The position numbers and the translations under genes are program-made. A DNA stretch of 64,000 bases from Chrysopilus asiliformis (taxonomy: Eukaryota > Arthropoda > Insecta > Diptera > Rhagionidae): assembly GCA_964034945.1 (NCBI GenBank), contig OZ035963.1, forward strand, positions 41,811,090-41,875,089, read 5' to 3'. Positions 11,202 to 21,852 of this stretch are shown in pieces. Position 1 is the first letter of the stretch, and every line of letters starts with the position of its first letter. Below the pieces are notes generated by a model that saw only the letters and a list, made by a program, of their open reading frames with translations, searched no databases and was not told the DNA's origin.

Positions 11202-12170
11202 GTAAGAAATTTTAGTGAAAAGGAAATTAAGGAAACAAATCTTTATTTAAAACATGACAAAAGCTATAATTGCCAAGCTGGCAATTATTGAAAATCCGTT
11301 TGGTGATTTAAGTGAACGGCGAACAGTTACATCAAACTTCCAGTTTGAGGTCATACTTTCTAATTAGTTTTTTTTTAAATTTATTCCAATCGGATTTTGA
11401 TGTATGGGAGTTTTATGTAGAATCATATCCTAAATAACTTTTGTTCTTGCACTTTTTTGATAAGATGCACCGTTTTTGAGATATTCGGTTTCACCATACG
11501 GGTATAATAATTTTATTTATAATTGGTTTATGATAAGAGAAGTATGAAATAAATATCATACATACAGTGTTCAAAACGCTCCTATTTCTAGTCTTTCGTT
11601 CAAATTAGTTATACATATAATGACGAAGGTTTTACATAAATTTACTACTATTTCATCGATTCTACTACTATTTTTCGGTCGATTTACTACGATTTCGAAA
11701 ATCAAAAGTCATAACCCTGAACAGAACTTTAATGCTGGGAGCGAAATATCGCTCTCTTACTAATTAAATACATACTTATATATGTGTGTGCATCATGCCC
11801 AATAGCCATCGCTCGAAGCTTTCATTCATTTTATGCGAGACCCACAAACCGCTTTGAACAAGAAGCGAAAACTTGAATAGAAATCATTTTCGTTCCCAAG
11901 AACGAGAGTCGGAAACCACAGCAAACCCACCATACGAACGAAAACGTTTTTTCTAAATATCTCAAAAACGGTGCATCTTATCAAAAAAGTCCAAGAACAA
12001 AAGTTATTTAGGATATGATTCTACATAAAACTCCCATACATCAAAATCCGATTGGAATAAATTTTAAAAAATGTTATTGGAAAGTTTAACTTCATACTGG
12101 AATTTTGATAAAACTGTTCGCCGTTCACTTAAACTTCGAACAATGCCATATCACCATACGGGTTTTCAAT
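11202..12170. repeat. Helentron fragments around unassigned sequence
   Basis: A minus-strand fragment lies at about 11240-11510 and a plus-strand fragment at about 11925-12165; both contain ATCAAAATCCGATTGGAATA or its complement. The stretch between (11510-11925) is AT-rich and unassigned, with TACTACTATTT motifs that recur near 12660-12760. Confidence 0.6.
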
Positions 12171-12200
12171 AATTGCCAGATGTTTGTTAACTAAGTATTA

Positions 12201-12468
12201 TATCGTCGGCTAAAAGTGAAATTGTGCTAAGTCCATTATACCAAATTTGACAGAAGAGCAATAAAAAACCTTGTTAAATCATTTTAATTTTAATTTTCAA
12301 TTAAAGAAAACAGAGTCTCATTTAAAGAAAACTGAGCCCAATTTTTCTCATTTAAAGAAAACTCAGTGTTATTGAAAGAAGATGAAAACGATTTAACAAG
12401 GTTTTCATTGCTCTTCTGGAAAATTATACCAAATGGACTTAGCACAATTTCACTTTTAGCCGACGATA
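12201..12468. mobile_element. MITE with TATCGTCGGC ends, copy 1
   Basis: A 268-bp element whose ends are the inverted repeat TATCGTCGGCTAAAAGTGAA, extending on through a further stretch to GCTAAGTCCATT. The interior holds three ATTTAAAGAAAACT-type repeats. The minus-strand frame 12290-12484 reads these repeats and is not a gene. Flanking TA suggests a TA target. Copy 2 lies inverted at 14796-15057. Confidence 0.8.
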
Positions 12469-13234
12469 TGTCCCTTTTGTTCAAGAATTGAGTGCGTTTA
12501 GTCAGTCACTTTTTCATAGGGAATGCCTAAAGTACTTAAATATTTTAGATAAAAAGTCTGAATGATTGCATATTACATGATTTTTAATTTTCCCCATATA
12601 AATGCAATTTTCAAATCTAGAAATTAACTTTCTTTGTAGCACGTTTTTATATGGCGAAAAAGGTAGTGTTTTGGGTTTTTCAGTAGTGTAAGTAGTGTTA
12701 GGTCAAATTATGTCGAAATAGTAGTGTAAAACTACGATAGTAGTGTAAACGGGATCCCTGCATTCAATACATCAGATTCAATACCCACAAAGGAGGAGCA
12801 TAAAAAGAATATAAATGTGAAATCTGTACTATAAGCAGCAAACACAGCATAGCAGCGGCAGTGAAAATTTAGATTTTGATTTTTAACAATATAATTGAAC
12901 GTAGTTTAACATAACAAAATACCCTAAACAATTCTGTAATGTAGGCCGTATTTTATAACACAGTTTTTGTTGGGATGTCACCACAAACTATCGAGTATCA
13001 TCGATTGCAAATTTGTTATCATGGCAGCAAGCCGATTTTCTAATTTGTACCCCCATAACCAAAATCCAAGACGTATCTACGTCAAAAAATAAACCATTTC
13101 CTATAGAAATTTTTTCCAATAATAAAATTTTTTTCCCAATAATACAAATTCTTGATTTCGGAAATCTAATAGCATCTATATATTTAACCCTAATCAGCTC
13201 AGGCTAAATCCACGCAGGCGGTGACTCACAGTCA
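12469..13234. other. No gene recognised
   Basis: AT-rich unassigned DNA. Near 13172 a TCTATATATTTAA start resembling the Helitron 5' terminus appears but is broken off. A GC-richer block at 13200-13240 (GCAGGCGGTGACT) recurs inverted at about 19880-19910. Confidence 0.4.
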
Positions 13235-13527
13235 CCATGCCGAAAAAAAAGAATAATTTAATAAAAAAAAAATTTGTAAGTTTGCAGTTAATAATCTATA
13301 TATTTAAAAGGCAAAGCGATTTTGTATGGATTTCTTTCGACAGAGCTCCTGCAGTTCCTATTGAACCGATTTTGATGATTCTTTTTTTAAATGAAAGCTC
13401 TATAGCTGTAGATATGTCCGTTTTACTTTTTTTTCAATTTTTAATAATACTTTATTAGTGATTTACCTTTCAAAATTATCAATATGCCGCTAACTAAGTC
13501 TTCAATGTTAAAACGACATTCCATACT

Positions 13528-13602
13528 GTCTGATCAGCGCAGTGAGTTAGAAGTTGGACTACCATGCGCCAGGCACCGGGTTCAATTCTCATCGGTGACA
13601 AA
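13528..13602 (+). repeat. tRNA-like module A1
   Basis: CAGCGCAGTGAGTTAGAAG resembles a pol III A box, and GGTTCAATTCTC at 13579-13590 a B box, at tRNA-like spacing. It is followed by GGTGACAAAAT and a T-rich tail. Acceptor and anticodon stems do not pair convincingly, so this is a tRNA-derived (SINE-like) module and not a tRNA gene. Copy 2 counterpart: 20324-20398. Confidence 0.55.
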
Positions 13603-13703
13603 ATTATTTTTTTTTCTTTTCTATTTTTTTTTGTTGATTTATTTCCTTTTTTTAATATTTTATTAATTAATTTATCTTTAAGTTTACATTTTTACTCCTG
13701 AAT

Positions 13704-13764
13704 AAGTGTTAGACTACAATGCGCCAGATGTGCGGGTTCGATTCCGAGTGGTGACCAAATGTTT
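13704..13764 (+). repeat. tRNA-like module A2
   Basis: AATGCGCCAGATGTGCGGG is followed by the good B box GGTTCGATTCC (13735-13745) and GAGTGGTGACCAAAT, then T-rich sequence. It shares GCGCCAG and the GGTGACAAAAT-type 3' end with module A1. Counterpart in copy 2: 20499-20560. Confidence 0.55.
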
Positions 13765-13892
13765 TTTTCAATTTTTTTTGACCTTAAATACTTATTCTAT
13801 TTATATTATAGTTCTTTAGGCGCGTTGGGTGATTTTTGGATGGGTAAAATCTCATGAGTTCGCGTCACCGACATGCTTATTTAACAGCTTAA

Positions 13893-14189
13893 CCCTTTCG
13901 GTATTTTGATGCCATATGGCATCATGCTAAAAAATTTAATTGTCTTATTATTTCTTTATTTTCAACAATCTATTCTCATTCAGTGCACCATTAAGTGCAT
14001 TTTTGACCCAACTTTGATTTTTTGAGTAAAAAGCTGGACCACAGTGGACGTATTTGAAAAAAATTAAAATTTTTAATTTTTTTTTTTAAATTTTTTTTTT
14101 GTTTTAAATGAATACTAATAGCTTAAAAATCATTAATTTGTATACAGAGTATTTTTAAAACCCACAGAAAAAAACATGTACCGAAAGGG
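13893..14189. mobile_element. piggyBac-like MITE (CCCTTTCGGTA ends)
   Basis: 297 bp, ends CCCTTTCGGTA and TACCGAAAGGG, flanked by TTAA at 13889-13892 and 14190-14193. The paralogous site at about 20670-20685 reads CAGCTTAAGAATGCTG with a single TTAA and no insert, which proves both the boundary and the target duplication. A diverged, split copy is at 7217-9211. Confidence 0.95.
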
Positions 14190-14795
14190 TTAAGAATGCT
14201 GTGATTCGCTTTCATTTGATTTTTTTATACAGAAAAAATTGATTTTTTTTGGTAGGCAGTACAGAGCAAAATAAAATTAGCGAGGAAATTTCTGAACAGC
14301 ACGTGACTTTGTTACACAACAAAAAATCGGTTCTTTTTTGGAAAATTTCATACAGCAAAATAAAATGAGACAGAAAATAACAAAAATTCGATTTTTTTTG
14401 AAAAATATACAGCAAAATAAAATTACACAGAAAATTTCTGAACAGCACGTGGCATTCTTATACAGAAAAAATTAAATATCTCTAGCAATTTTTTGTATAA
14501 GAATATCATGTGCTGCTCAGGAATTCAAACCTTAGTATCCATAATTGACTTTTATTTAAAATTTACTGTTTATTAGCATATACAGTACAATCGCGATTAT
14601 ATGATCTAATTAATGTTGGGGTAGGTCATATAATCAAGGTTTTCATATAACCGAGGGTCAGATTTTCTATTTTTTTTTTCAGGTTTCCTTACGTTTAATA
14701 CAAACAAAGGTTAAAGTGTTAGGTATTTTTTAATCTTCTCACAAAAATTTATATTTTGTTAAAGTATTTTAATAAATTTTGTTGTCTAATTATTA

Positions 14796-15057
14796 TATCG
14801 TCGGCTAAAAGTGAAATTGTGCTAAGTCCATTTGGTATAATTTTCCAGAAGAGCAATGAAAACCTTGTTAAATCGTTTTAATTCTCTTTCAATAACACTG
14901 AGTTTTCTTTAAATGAGAAAAATTGGACTCAGTTTTCTTTAAATGAGACTCTGTTTTCTTTAAATGAAAATTAAAATGATTTAACAAGGGTTTTTATTGC
15001 TCTTCTGTCAAATTTGGTATAATGGACTTAGCACAATTTCACTTTTAGCCGACGATA
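14796..15057. mobile_element. MITE with TATCGTCGGC ends, copy 2 (nested in Tigger)
   Basis: 262 bp, inverted copy of 12201-12468 with the same ends and the same ATTTAAAGAAAACT-type internal repeats in reverse. It sits inside the Tigger element just beyond the end of the transposase frame. Confidence 0.85.
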
Positions 15058-15077
15058 TTTGATAAAACAGCCTTTTT

Positions 15078-15299
15078 TTAAATTCTTTGCACCGTTCCGA
15101 TCTCTGTTGAGTAAACGTCGTTCTCAACAACCCAATTCAATGCAATATTGAGAGCTTTGATCGCCTCAGTTTGGGTGATAATTTTTTTCAAAGTAAAAAT
15201 TTCGTCATCCTCACTTTGCTGACAATTGTCTTCATCTACACTAAAATCTTCAACGAGATCTGGAATATCATTTGTCCAAGCATTAAGCTCAAAGTTCAC
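15078..15299 (-). pseudogene. Tigger/jerky-type transposase, C-terminal fragment
   Basis: A 73-residue frame: an acidic linker (VDEDNCQQSEDDEIF) then a predicted helix ITQTEAIKALNIALNWVVEN and a short tail to a stop. The pattern acidic linker, E-A-h-K-A-L, then a stop is the C-terminal tail of Tigger/jerky transposases. The catalytic DDE core is missing, so the fragment is inactive. It lies inside TIRs of the same superfamily, which supports the call. Its first residue is an in-frame Met and probably not the original start. Confidence 0.6.
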
Positions 15300-15627
15300 T
15301 GCATCCTCCTTTAAAAAAAATCCAGTTATTTACTCGAAATAATATCGATGATCACATAATCGAGGTTTTTTTCGATTCGGAATGATCATATAATTGAGGC
15401 TTCATACAAATTTTTGGGCAGTCATATAACCGCGAGGTTCATATAATCGCGAGTACATATAATCGCGATTGTACTGTATTTTCGAAATTTCAGGTTGAAA
15501 AATATATAGGTATAAATACACGACAAAATTACCTTACATATATTATTGTTTTCACTTCTGTTGGCAGTCCCCAATGACTGCCTGTTTTTTTATTACTTAA
15601 TTTATCTTTAAAATTTATATTCTTACT

Positions 15628-15690
15628 ACTGAATAAGTGTAAACTACATCGCGCCAGGTACGGGTTCAATTCTGAGCGGTGGCAAAATAT
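15628..15690 (+). repeat. tRNA-like module A3
   Basis: CATCGCGCCAGGTACGGG precedes the B-box-like GGTTCAATTC (15663-15672) and GAGCGGTGGCAAAAT, then a T run. Same design as A1 and A2. Counterpart in copy 2: 21284-21346. Confidence 0.5.
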
Positions 15691-15787
15691 TTTTTTTTGA
15701 TTTTTTTTTTGTTGAAATTGAGTTTTTTAAACGTAAAATTAAGAATATCTGTTACGCATCGTCTTTTATTGGAAAAAGTGAAAACCA

Positions 15788-16855
15788 TCTTCTCTATATA
15801 TAAAATCGTTTAACCTGACGCCCAGCCCAAACCCCTGAAGATAGAGACTTGAAACTTTCAGAATATGTCCCAACCATCGCGTAGGCGCTCACTAAGACGA
15901 GATTTTTCGAAATTTTAGCACTAAGGGGGTGAACGGAGGGTAAAGGGGGTTTGGGTATTTTTAAACCGTGATTTTCGCCATGAATCCTGCTCAATAGGAG
16001 GCTGAAAAGTATCACTCGGGGGTTTTTGGGGTCGCTGATCCCGAATCCGGTGTTAGATTTTCAAAATTCAAAACGGAAGGTCCTGTAAGGATAATTAATG
16101 CAAGAAATAACTTTTAGAAAATTATCTTTAGATGTGTCCATTTTACTTTTCCACCAATTTTTAATAATATTTTACTAGATACAGACCCATCGTTGTCGGG
16201 CTAAAGTTTTTTTTGCACAAAAAACTTCCAGAAATAACTTTTACAAAATAAACGTGTTCGCTTCAAGACTTTCGGTTTTGAATTTTAAAACTCTAATACC
16301 CAATTAGTTTTTCCAGCCTCCTCATGGGCAAGCTAACTTCAGTCATAAAATATTATCATCACGGACAATGGTGAAAATCTGATCAAAATCGTTTTCGGTT
16401 TATAATTAGTGTCTCTACTTTTGTTTTAAACAGTTTTCACAAAAAACACAAAAATCACAAAGAAAAAAATTTCTTTTAACTAAATGAAAAAAAAATTAAA
16501 TTAAAAAAACAAAACCTTGGCACCAGCAACCCTGGCTTCGAGCATGGGTATTTTACCCCTTCATTAAACGCCCAGCTGCGATCCGTGTTGTTAAGATCGA
16601 AGACTCATCTATATATTTAAAAGGCAAAGCGATTTTGTATGTATTTCTTTCGACACAGCTCCAGCTTAGAATCGATTTTGATTATTCTTTTTTTAAAGGA
16701 AAGCTCTCTATCTGTAGATGTGTCCACTTTACTTTTTTCCCATCTATATAATAAAAACTGTAAGGGGGACAATTTTTGTAATTTTGGATTTTCTCAAAAA
16801 TATTGGCATACATTGATGTATTTGGTCGTATAATACTGATGCCAAAAATGACATT
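15788..16855 (+). mobile_element. Helitron-derived composite (two nested 5' ends plus satellite)
   Basis: A start TCTTCTCTATATATAAAATC preceded by A, then CCTGACGCCCAGCCCAAACC and one satellite monomer to about 16090. A minus-strand Helitron 3' end (TACTAGATACAGACCCATCG at 16173) and a second 5' end at 16608 follow. The same order recurs at 22722-23425 and, in part, at 38120-39178. The block CTGGCTTCGAGCATGGGT near 16535 recurs at 24985 and 38765. Confidence 0.6.
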
Positions 16856-17380
16856 TTTATACCCGTATGGTGAAACCAAAGGGTATATTAACTTTGCCTT
16901 ACCGTTTGTAACGCCAAGACCCCGTCATCACACATAAAAATGTATTACACCAGTGTGTTTAGAATGATAAACAAAATTTATTTTTGCATGTCCGTCTGTG
17001 GCGCGGATTGCGGGTGCACGGATTGAGCTAGAGACTTGAAATGTTGTGCAGATCCGTTTTTCGCAAAATGCGAGGCTAAGTTCGTTAATGAACAAAAATG
17101 AACCATTACGGGTACCCCCCATACGAACGATAACGTTTTTTGCGAATATCTCAAAAACGGTGCATCTCACCAAAAAAGTGAAAGAACAAAAGTTATTTAG
17201 GATATGGTTCTGCATAAAACTCCCATACATCAAAATCCTATTGGAACAAATTTTAAAAAATCTTTTTGGAAAGTTTGATTTCAAACTGGAATTTTGATAC
17301 AACTGTTCGAATTTTGATAGGAATATCACTATACGAGTTTCTAATAATTGCCAGACTGGCAAATATAGGTTTTGTTATGC
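16856..17380 (+). mobile_element. Helentron-like element, copy b
   Basis: Full-length family member from TATACCCGTATGG to TTTTGTTATGC, with the GTCY array reduced to GTCCGTCTGTGG. It lies directly before a Helitron copy at 17386. Confidence 0.75.
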
Positions 17381-17385
17381 TTAAA

Positions 17386-18696
17386 ATTTATGTTTGTCCG
17401 TCCGTCTGTATGTCGGTCGGTATTTCTGTCTGTTTGACTGAATGTTTGTTCCGGCATCACGAAAAACGGCGCGGCCGATTTTGATCAAACTTTGCACACA
17501 GGTACAGTTATTGACAGAATAAAGGATATGATTCTTTTTGATGTCAATCCCTGTTTCTTCTGATATCTCTTACTCAAGGGTGTCGGATCCAGTTTAATAG
17601 CAACCCCTTTCCCTCTCTTGAAACCTCTTTATGCGCTTAAGGGTTTCGGATCCGGTTTTCACCATGAGAGAGGTCAGCCCGCAGGGAAAATTTTTGCTCA
17701 CTAATATCTACCCCTCCTTTTTATGTAAAGCTAACGATGGTATCTTTTTTCGGACAAAAAACAGTATATTTCACCTAAAAATTTAAAAAAGCAGTAAATC
17801 GATTTGAAAAAACAGTATTTTTCGCAGTATAAATTTTATTCAATGAAAATTTGTGTCTTTGCTCTTAATTTCGACATTTTTATTCTTTTAAATTAACAAT
17901 GGAAAGCAAAATCAAAGTAACGCGTTCTGAAGAAGGATGAATAATGACAAGACAGTAATCGATGGGGAAAGGAAGAAGCGAATCTATATGACATGTTGCC
18001 ATCAATACTTCGCTGTTCGTCGTTTGAATGTATTTACACTTGCCATGTGTTGTCACTGTTTTGTGTTGCCACGGACGTTTTGCATTGCTATTAATAAATT
18101 TGAATTTCGAAACGTTAAAGAATTAAAGTTTTCTGAGTATTTAAATACAGTATTTTGGGGAAAAAAGCAGTAATGCAGTATTGGAGTCTGAAAAACAATA
18201 TAATACTACGAAAAACAGTATAGATACCATCGTTATGTATATCCCATACCTGCTATCTTCTACAATTATAAAGGAATTTGGTGCTTCAATGTATGACATG
18301 AATTAAAAAGAATAACATTTCCCACAATATTGTCTTTCCCCGTGTGGATAACCATCTTTTACCGTTATAGAATATATTGTAAGTAAACAGTACGATTTTG
18401 TAATACACCGTTGGGTCACAAAGAAACATGTCTCTAAAAAAATTTCCCTATTTTGGGTTAACTATATGCATTTGACTCGAGGCCGAAGGCCGAGTAAAGA
18501 GGAAGGTGAGAGCTGAACTATATTTAAATAATTTTACATAACATCTGCATACATCAAATTCCAACAATTCAAGCTCGAGGGGCGAGGCCGAAGGCCGAGT
18601 AGTTGTGGTGGCCGTAGGCCGACGGGGGCAGGGAGGCCGAAGGCCGACCTTAGGAAGGGGGATGAACCGCGAAGCGGTTCGGGGCGCAGCCCCTAG
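17386..18696 (+). mobile_element. Helitron (CGAAGCGGTTCG hairpin family), copy 1
   Basis: The 3' end has two hairpins, AACCGCGAAGCGGTT and GGGGCGCAGCCCC, directly followed by CTAG and T (CTAG at 18693-18696), which is the classic Helitron 3' terminus. Upstream are repeated GAGGCCGAAGGCCGAGTA motifs. Related copies: 25650-27130 (truncated), 28620-28986 (3' end only), 45505-46699 (truncated). A hAT MITE (17732-18235) is inserted. The 5' end is placed only approximately, just after the Helentron at 17380. No Rep/helicase is encoded. Confidence 0.75.
17732..18235. mobile_element. hAT MITE (TAACGATGGTATC ends), copy 1
   Basis: Inverted ends TAACGATGGTATCT. Flanks TGTAAAGC and TGTATATC are diverged from TGTATAGC, the exact 8-bp duplication seen at copies 2 and 3. 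The interior has CAGTAT repeats and one short ATG frame, but no recognisable transposase. Confidence 0.85.
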
Positions 18697-18717
18697 TATT
18701 TATTTATATATATGTAC

Positions 18718-19633
18718 TAGGGAATGGAATCCGTTAAAATAATTTCATAACCGGTTAACGGTTAACTGACTTTTTGAAAAAAAATTAACCGGTTATAACC
18801 GATTAATAACCGTATACTTATTTTAGTTAAATATGATTAAAAAAAATACCAACAGTTGTTTTTATTAGAATACATTTTATTCAATTATCAATGTGTGGTC
18901 ATAATTTATCCCTTTTGTAAGTAAAAACGAAGAAAAGAAAGAGCATTTATTGTGTCGTCATTTGATCGACATCGAAACTTATTGCACAAAAAAGCAGCAG
19001 AAAAAGCTCTCTCAGATTCTACGCTTGTGGGGGGTATAGTTAATAAATAGTTATATGTATTTTCTAAATTACTTCCACGCGATCCCCCGGATTCGAATAA
19101 AATCATTTCTGTTTTAATGGATTTAATCAAACGCTCATCAGTCGGAACCTTTTCTTTGTGGGCATTTGATTGAATTCCTTACCTTGAGCATTCAGTCGAA
19201 GGCATATTAGATTTATCAATTGGACGATCCGGTTTCTCGTAGGAATAGCGAACAACCCCGATTCATCTTCCCTTGAATATTTTCCAGAGTGTAAGTATTA
19301 AAGGATCCCAGAATACTCTGTTCTTCTTTCGGCAATCCTAATCTTGAAAGCATCGAGTAATTCATTGCCAAGAATTGTATTTTGCTCTTTTAATTTTTTA
19401 TAGGCAAATTTAAGAACTGCATCCGCTGTGACCAAATTTGATTCACGACGACACAAAGCCTTGACTATCATTTTTAAAGGCTCCAAAGCTCCATGGATAT
19501 TGTTCTGGGTAAATTATAAAGATTTAACTGGTTTAACCGGTTAAAATTCAATTATATAACCGGTTATCGGTTAACTGTAACCGTCCTATAACCGGTTATT
19601 CCTAACCGGTTAATAACCGGTTTCCATTCCCTA
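18718..19633 (-). mobile_element. hAT element (TAGGGAATGGAA ends) with transposase remnant
   Basis: Ends TAGGGAATGGAA and TTCCATTCCCTA with an exact 8-bp duplication ATATGTAC (18710-18717 and 19634-19641). Subterminal AACCGGTTA repeats occur at both ends. It inserted 13 bp downstream of the Helitron 3' end at 18696. Confidence 0.95.
18906..19486 (-). pseudogene. hAT transposase, C-terminal remnant with dimerisation domain
   Basis: Minus-strand pieces read in order: a helical segment (MIVKALCRRESNLVTADAVL, AERRTEYSGIL), then a frame change, then TDERLIKSIKTEMI and TIPPTSVESERAFSAAFL, NALSFLRFYLQKG and a stop. The P-P-T-S-V-E-S-E-R-A-F-S block is the hallmark of the hAT C-terminal dimerisation domain, which in intact enzymes brings monomers together on transposon ends. 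The N-terminal BED finger and most of the RNase H-like catalytic core are gone, and at least one frameshift is needed near 19130-19300. It belongs to the 18718-19633 element, which it nearly fills. Confidence 0.85.
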
Positions 19634-19641
19634 ATATGTAC

Positions 19642-20103
19642 ATCATTCGTACTCTTTATAATTGTAGCATAAAATAGATTTTCAAAAATTTTCGTAACAA
19701 ACATTTTTTTTTTGCATTTGCACATATTTGCTTCAAAGCGCGACCTTAGCAATGGGGACACAGGAAGCAACGTTTTCTTTTTTGGAAAGTGCTACAGTTA
19801 TTATCCCCTACTACGGTCCGATATTTTGCGAAACAGAAGCAAAGTGATACCAAAATAACCTTTCTTTGCTGATAAAACCGTTACGGTGACTGTAAGTCAC
19901 CGCCTGCGTCGATTAAGGGTGAATTTCATAAAAGCGAAATATTATTGTTATAGTAAAAAAATTTAATTTTTTTTTGGTTTTGAAATAGTATTGGCATAAA
20001 AAACAAAGTCAATGAGCATGAATGCAATAACTTTTCTAACATTCGTAACAATCACTCTCAAAACTGAAACGGTGAAAGTCACCGGGTGTGCGGATTAGAG
20101 TTA
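19642..20103. other. No gene recognised
   Basis: AT-rich unassigned sequence. It includes GGTGACTGTAAGTCACCGCC at about 19880-19900, a near-palindrome that recurs near 13210, and a related GGTGAAAGTCACCGGG near 20070. Confidence 0.4.
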
Positions 20104-20323
20104 AAAGGCAAAGCGATTTTGTATGGATTTCTTTCGACAGAGCTCCTGCAGTTCCTATTGAACCGATTTTGATGATTCTTTTTTTAAATGAAAGCTCTAT
20201 AGCTGTAGATATGTCCGTTTTACTTTTTTTTCAATTTTTAATAATACTTTATTAGTGATTTACCTTTCAAAATTATCAATATGTCGCTAACTAAGTCTTC
20301 AATGTTAAAACGACATTCCATAC

Positions 20324-20398
20324 TGTCTGATCAGCGCAGTGAGTTAGAAGTTGGACTACCATGCGCCAGGCACCGGGTTCAATTTCTCATCGGTGACA
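20324..20398 (+). repeat. tRNA-like module B1
   Basis: Counterpart of module A1: CAGCGCAGTGAGTTAGAAG and a B-box-like GGTTCAATTTCTC (from 20376), then GGTGACAAAAT and a T run. Confidence 0.5.
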
Positions 20399-20498
20399 AA
20401 ATTTTTTTTTTTTTTTCTATTTTTTTTGTTGATTTATTTCTTTTTTTTAATATTTTATTAATTAATTTATCTTTAAGTTTACATTTTTACTCCTGAAT

Positions 20499-20560
20499 AA
20501 GTGTTAGACTACAATGCGCCAGATGTGCGGGTTCGATTCCGAGTGGTGACAAAATGTTTT
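20499..20560 (+). repeat. tRNA-like module B2
   Basis: Counterpart of A2 with the B box GGTTCGATTCC at 20530-20540, followed by GAGTGGTGACAAAAT and a T run. Confidence 0.55.
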
Positions 20561-21283
20561 TTTTTTAAATTTTTTTTTGACCTTAAATTATTTATTTTAT
20601 TCATATTATTGGGCGATTTTTGGATGGGTAAAACTCATGAGTTCGCGTCACCGACATGCTAATTTAACAGCTTAAGAATGCTGATTTGCTTTCATTTGAT
20701 TTTTTTATAAAGAAAAAAATCGATTTTTTTTGGAAGTCAGTACCGAGCAAAATAAAATTAGCGAGGAAATTTCTGACTAGCACATGACTTTCTCACACAA
20801 AAAAAATGATTTTGTTTTGGAAAATATCATACAGCAAAATAACAAAAAATCGATTTTTTTTTTGGAAAATATCATACAATAAAATAAAATTAGACAGAAA
20901 ATTTCTGAACAGCACGTGACTTTGTTATGCAACAAAAAATCGATTTGTTTTTGGAAAATATACAGCAAAATAAAATTACACAGAAAATTTCTGAACAGCA
21001 CGTGGCATTCTTATACAGAAAGAATTAAATATCTCTAGCTATTTGTTGTATAAGAAAATCATGTGCTGCTCAGGAATTCGAACCTTAATATGCATATTGA
21101 CTTTTATTTGAAATATACTGCTTATTAACATATATTTTCAAAATTTCAGGTTGAAAAATATATAGGTATAAATACACGACAAAATTACCTTACATATATT
21201 ATTGGTTTCACTTCTGTTGGCAGTTCCCAATGATTGCCTGTTTTTATTACTTAATTTATCTTTAAAATTTATATTCTTACTGA

Positions 21284-21346
21284 ATAAGTGAATAAGTGTA
21301 AACTACATCGCGCCAGATACGGGTTCAATTCTGAGCGGTGGCAAAA
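21284..21346 (+). repeat. tRNA-like module B3
   Basis: Counterpart of A3 with GGTTCAATTC at 21322-21331. Just upstream, at about 21070-21085 on the minus strand, AAGGTTCGAATTCC is another near-perfect B box. Confidence 0.5.
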
Positions 21347-21390
21347 TATTTTTTTTTTGTTGAAATTGAGTTTTTTAAACGTAAAATTAA

Positions 21391-21774
21391 ACATAACAAA
21401 AGCTATAATTGCCAATCTGGCAATCATTGGAGACCCGTATGGTGATATTCGTATCAAAATTCGAACAGTTATACCAAAATTCCACTTTGAAATCAAACTT
21501 TCCAATAAGATTTTTTTAAATTTATTCCAATCGGATTTTGATGTATGGGAGTTTTATGTAGAATCATATCCTAAATAACTTTTGTTCTTGGACTTTTTTG
21601 ATAAGATGCACCGTTTTTGAGATATTCACAAAAAACGATTTCGTTCGTATGGGGGGTACCCCACCTAATGGTCCATTTTTGCCCATTAACGAACTTAGCC
21701 TCGCATTTTACGAAAAACGGATCTGTGCAAAATTTCAAGTCTCTAGCTCAATCCGTGCGCCCGCAATCCGCGCC

Positions 21775-21852
<78 letters not shown>

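Larger units (their letters stand above)
14583..15476 (-). mobile_element. pogo/Tigger-like element (CAGTACAATCGCG ends)
   Basis: Ends CAGTACAATCGCGATTATAT and its inverted copy; TA at both flanks (14581-14582 and 15477-15478). ATATAATCGCG and ATATAACCG motifs repeat subterminally. The paralogous empty site near 21130 reads CATATATTTTC with one TA. The element retains the C-terminal end of a Tigger transposase and carries a nested MITE (14796-15057). Confidence 0.95.
13295..15787 (+). mobile_element. Helitron-like composite repeat, copy 1 (with tRNA-like modules)
   Basis: It begins A^TCTATATATTTAAAAGG, the TC start and AT target of a Helitron 5' end that recurs at 16608, 23105 and 38839. The body matches 20104-22728 closely and includes three tRNA-like modules, A/T-rich 100-bp repeats with ACAGCACGTG and CAGCAAAATAAAAT landmarks, and a second B-box-like motif on the minus strand (14530-14518). 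Copy 1 differs from copy 2 by two insertions absent there: a TTAA MITE (13893-14189) and a Tigger element (14583-15476). No helicase is encoded. Confidence 0.65.

Noticed and set aside
13528..13764. Functional tRNA genes
   Set aside because: B boxes are good but acceptor and anticodon stems do not pair, and the modules repeat within a mobile element.
17937..18173. 78-codon plus-strand frame inside the hAT MITE
   Set aside because: No transposase motif; it shortens in the sister copies at 26.8 kb and is absent at 46.1 kb.
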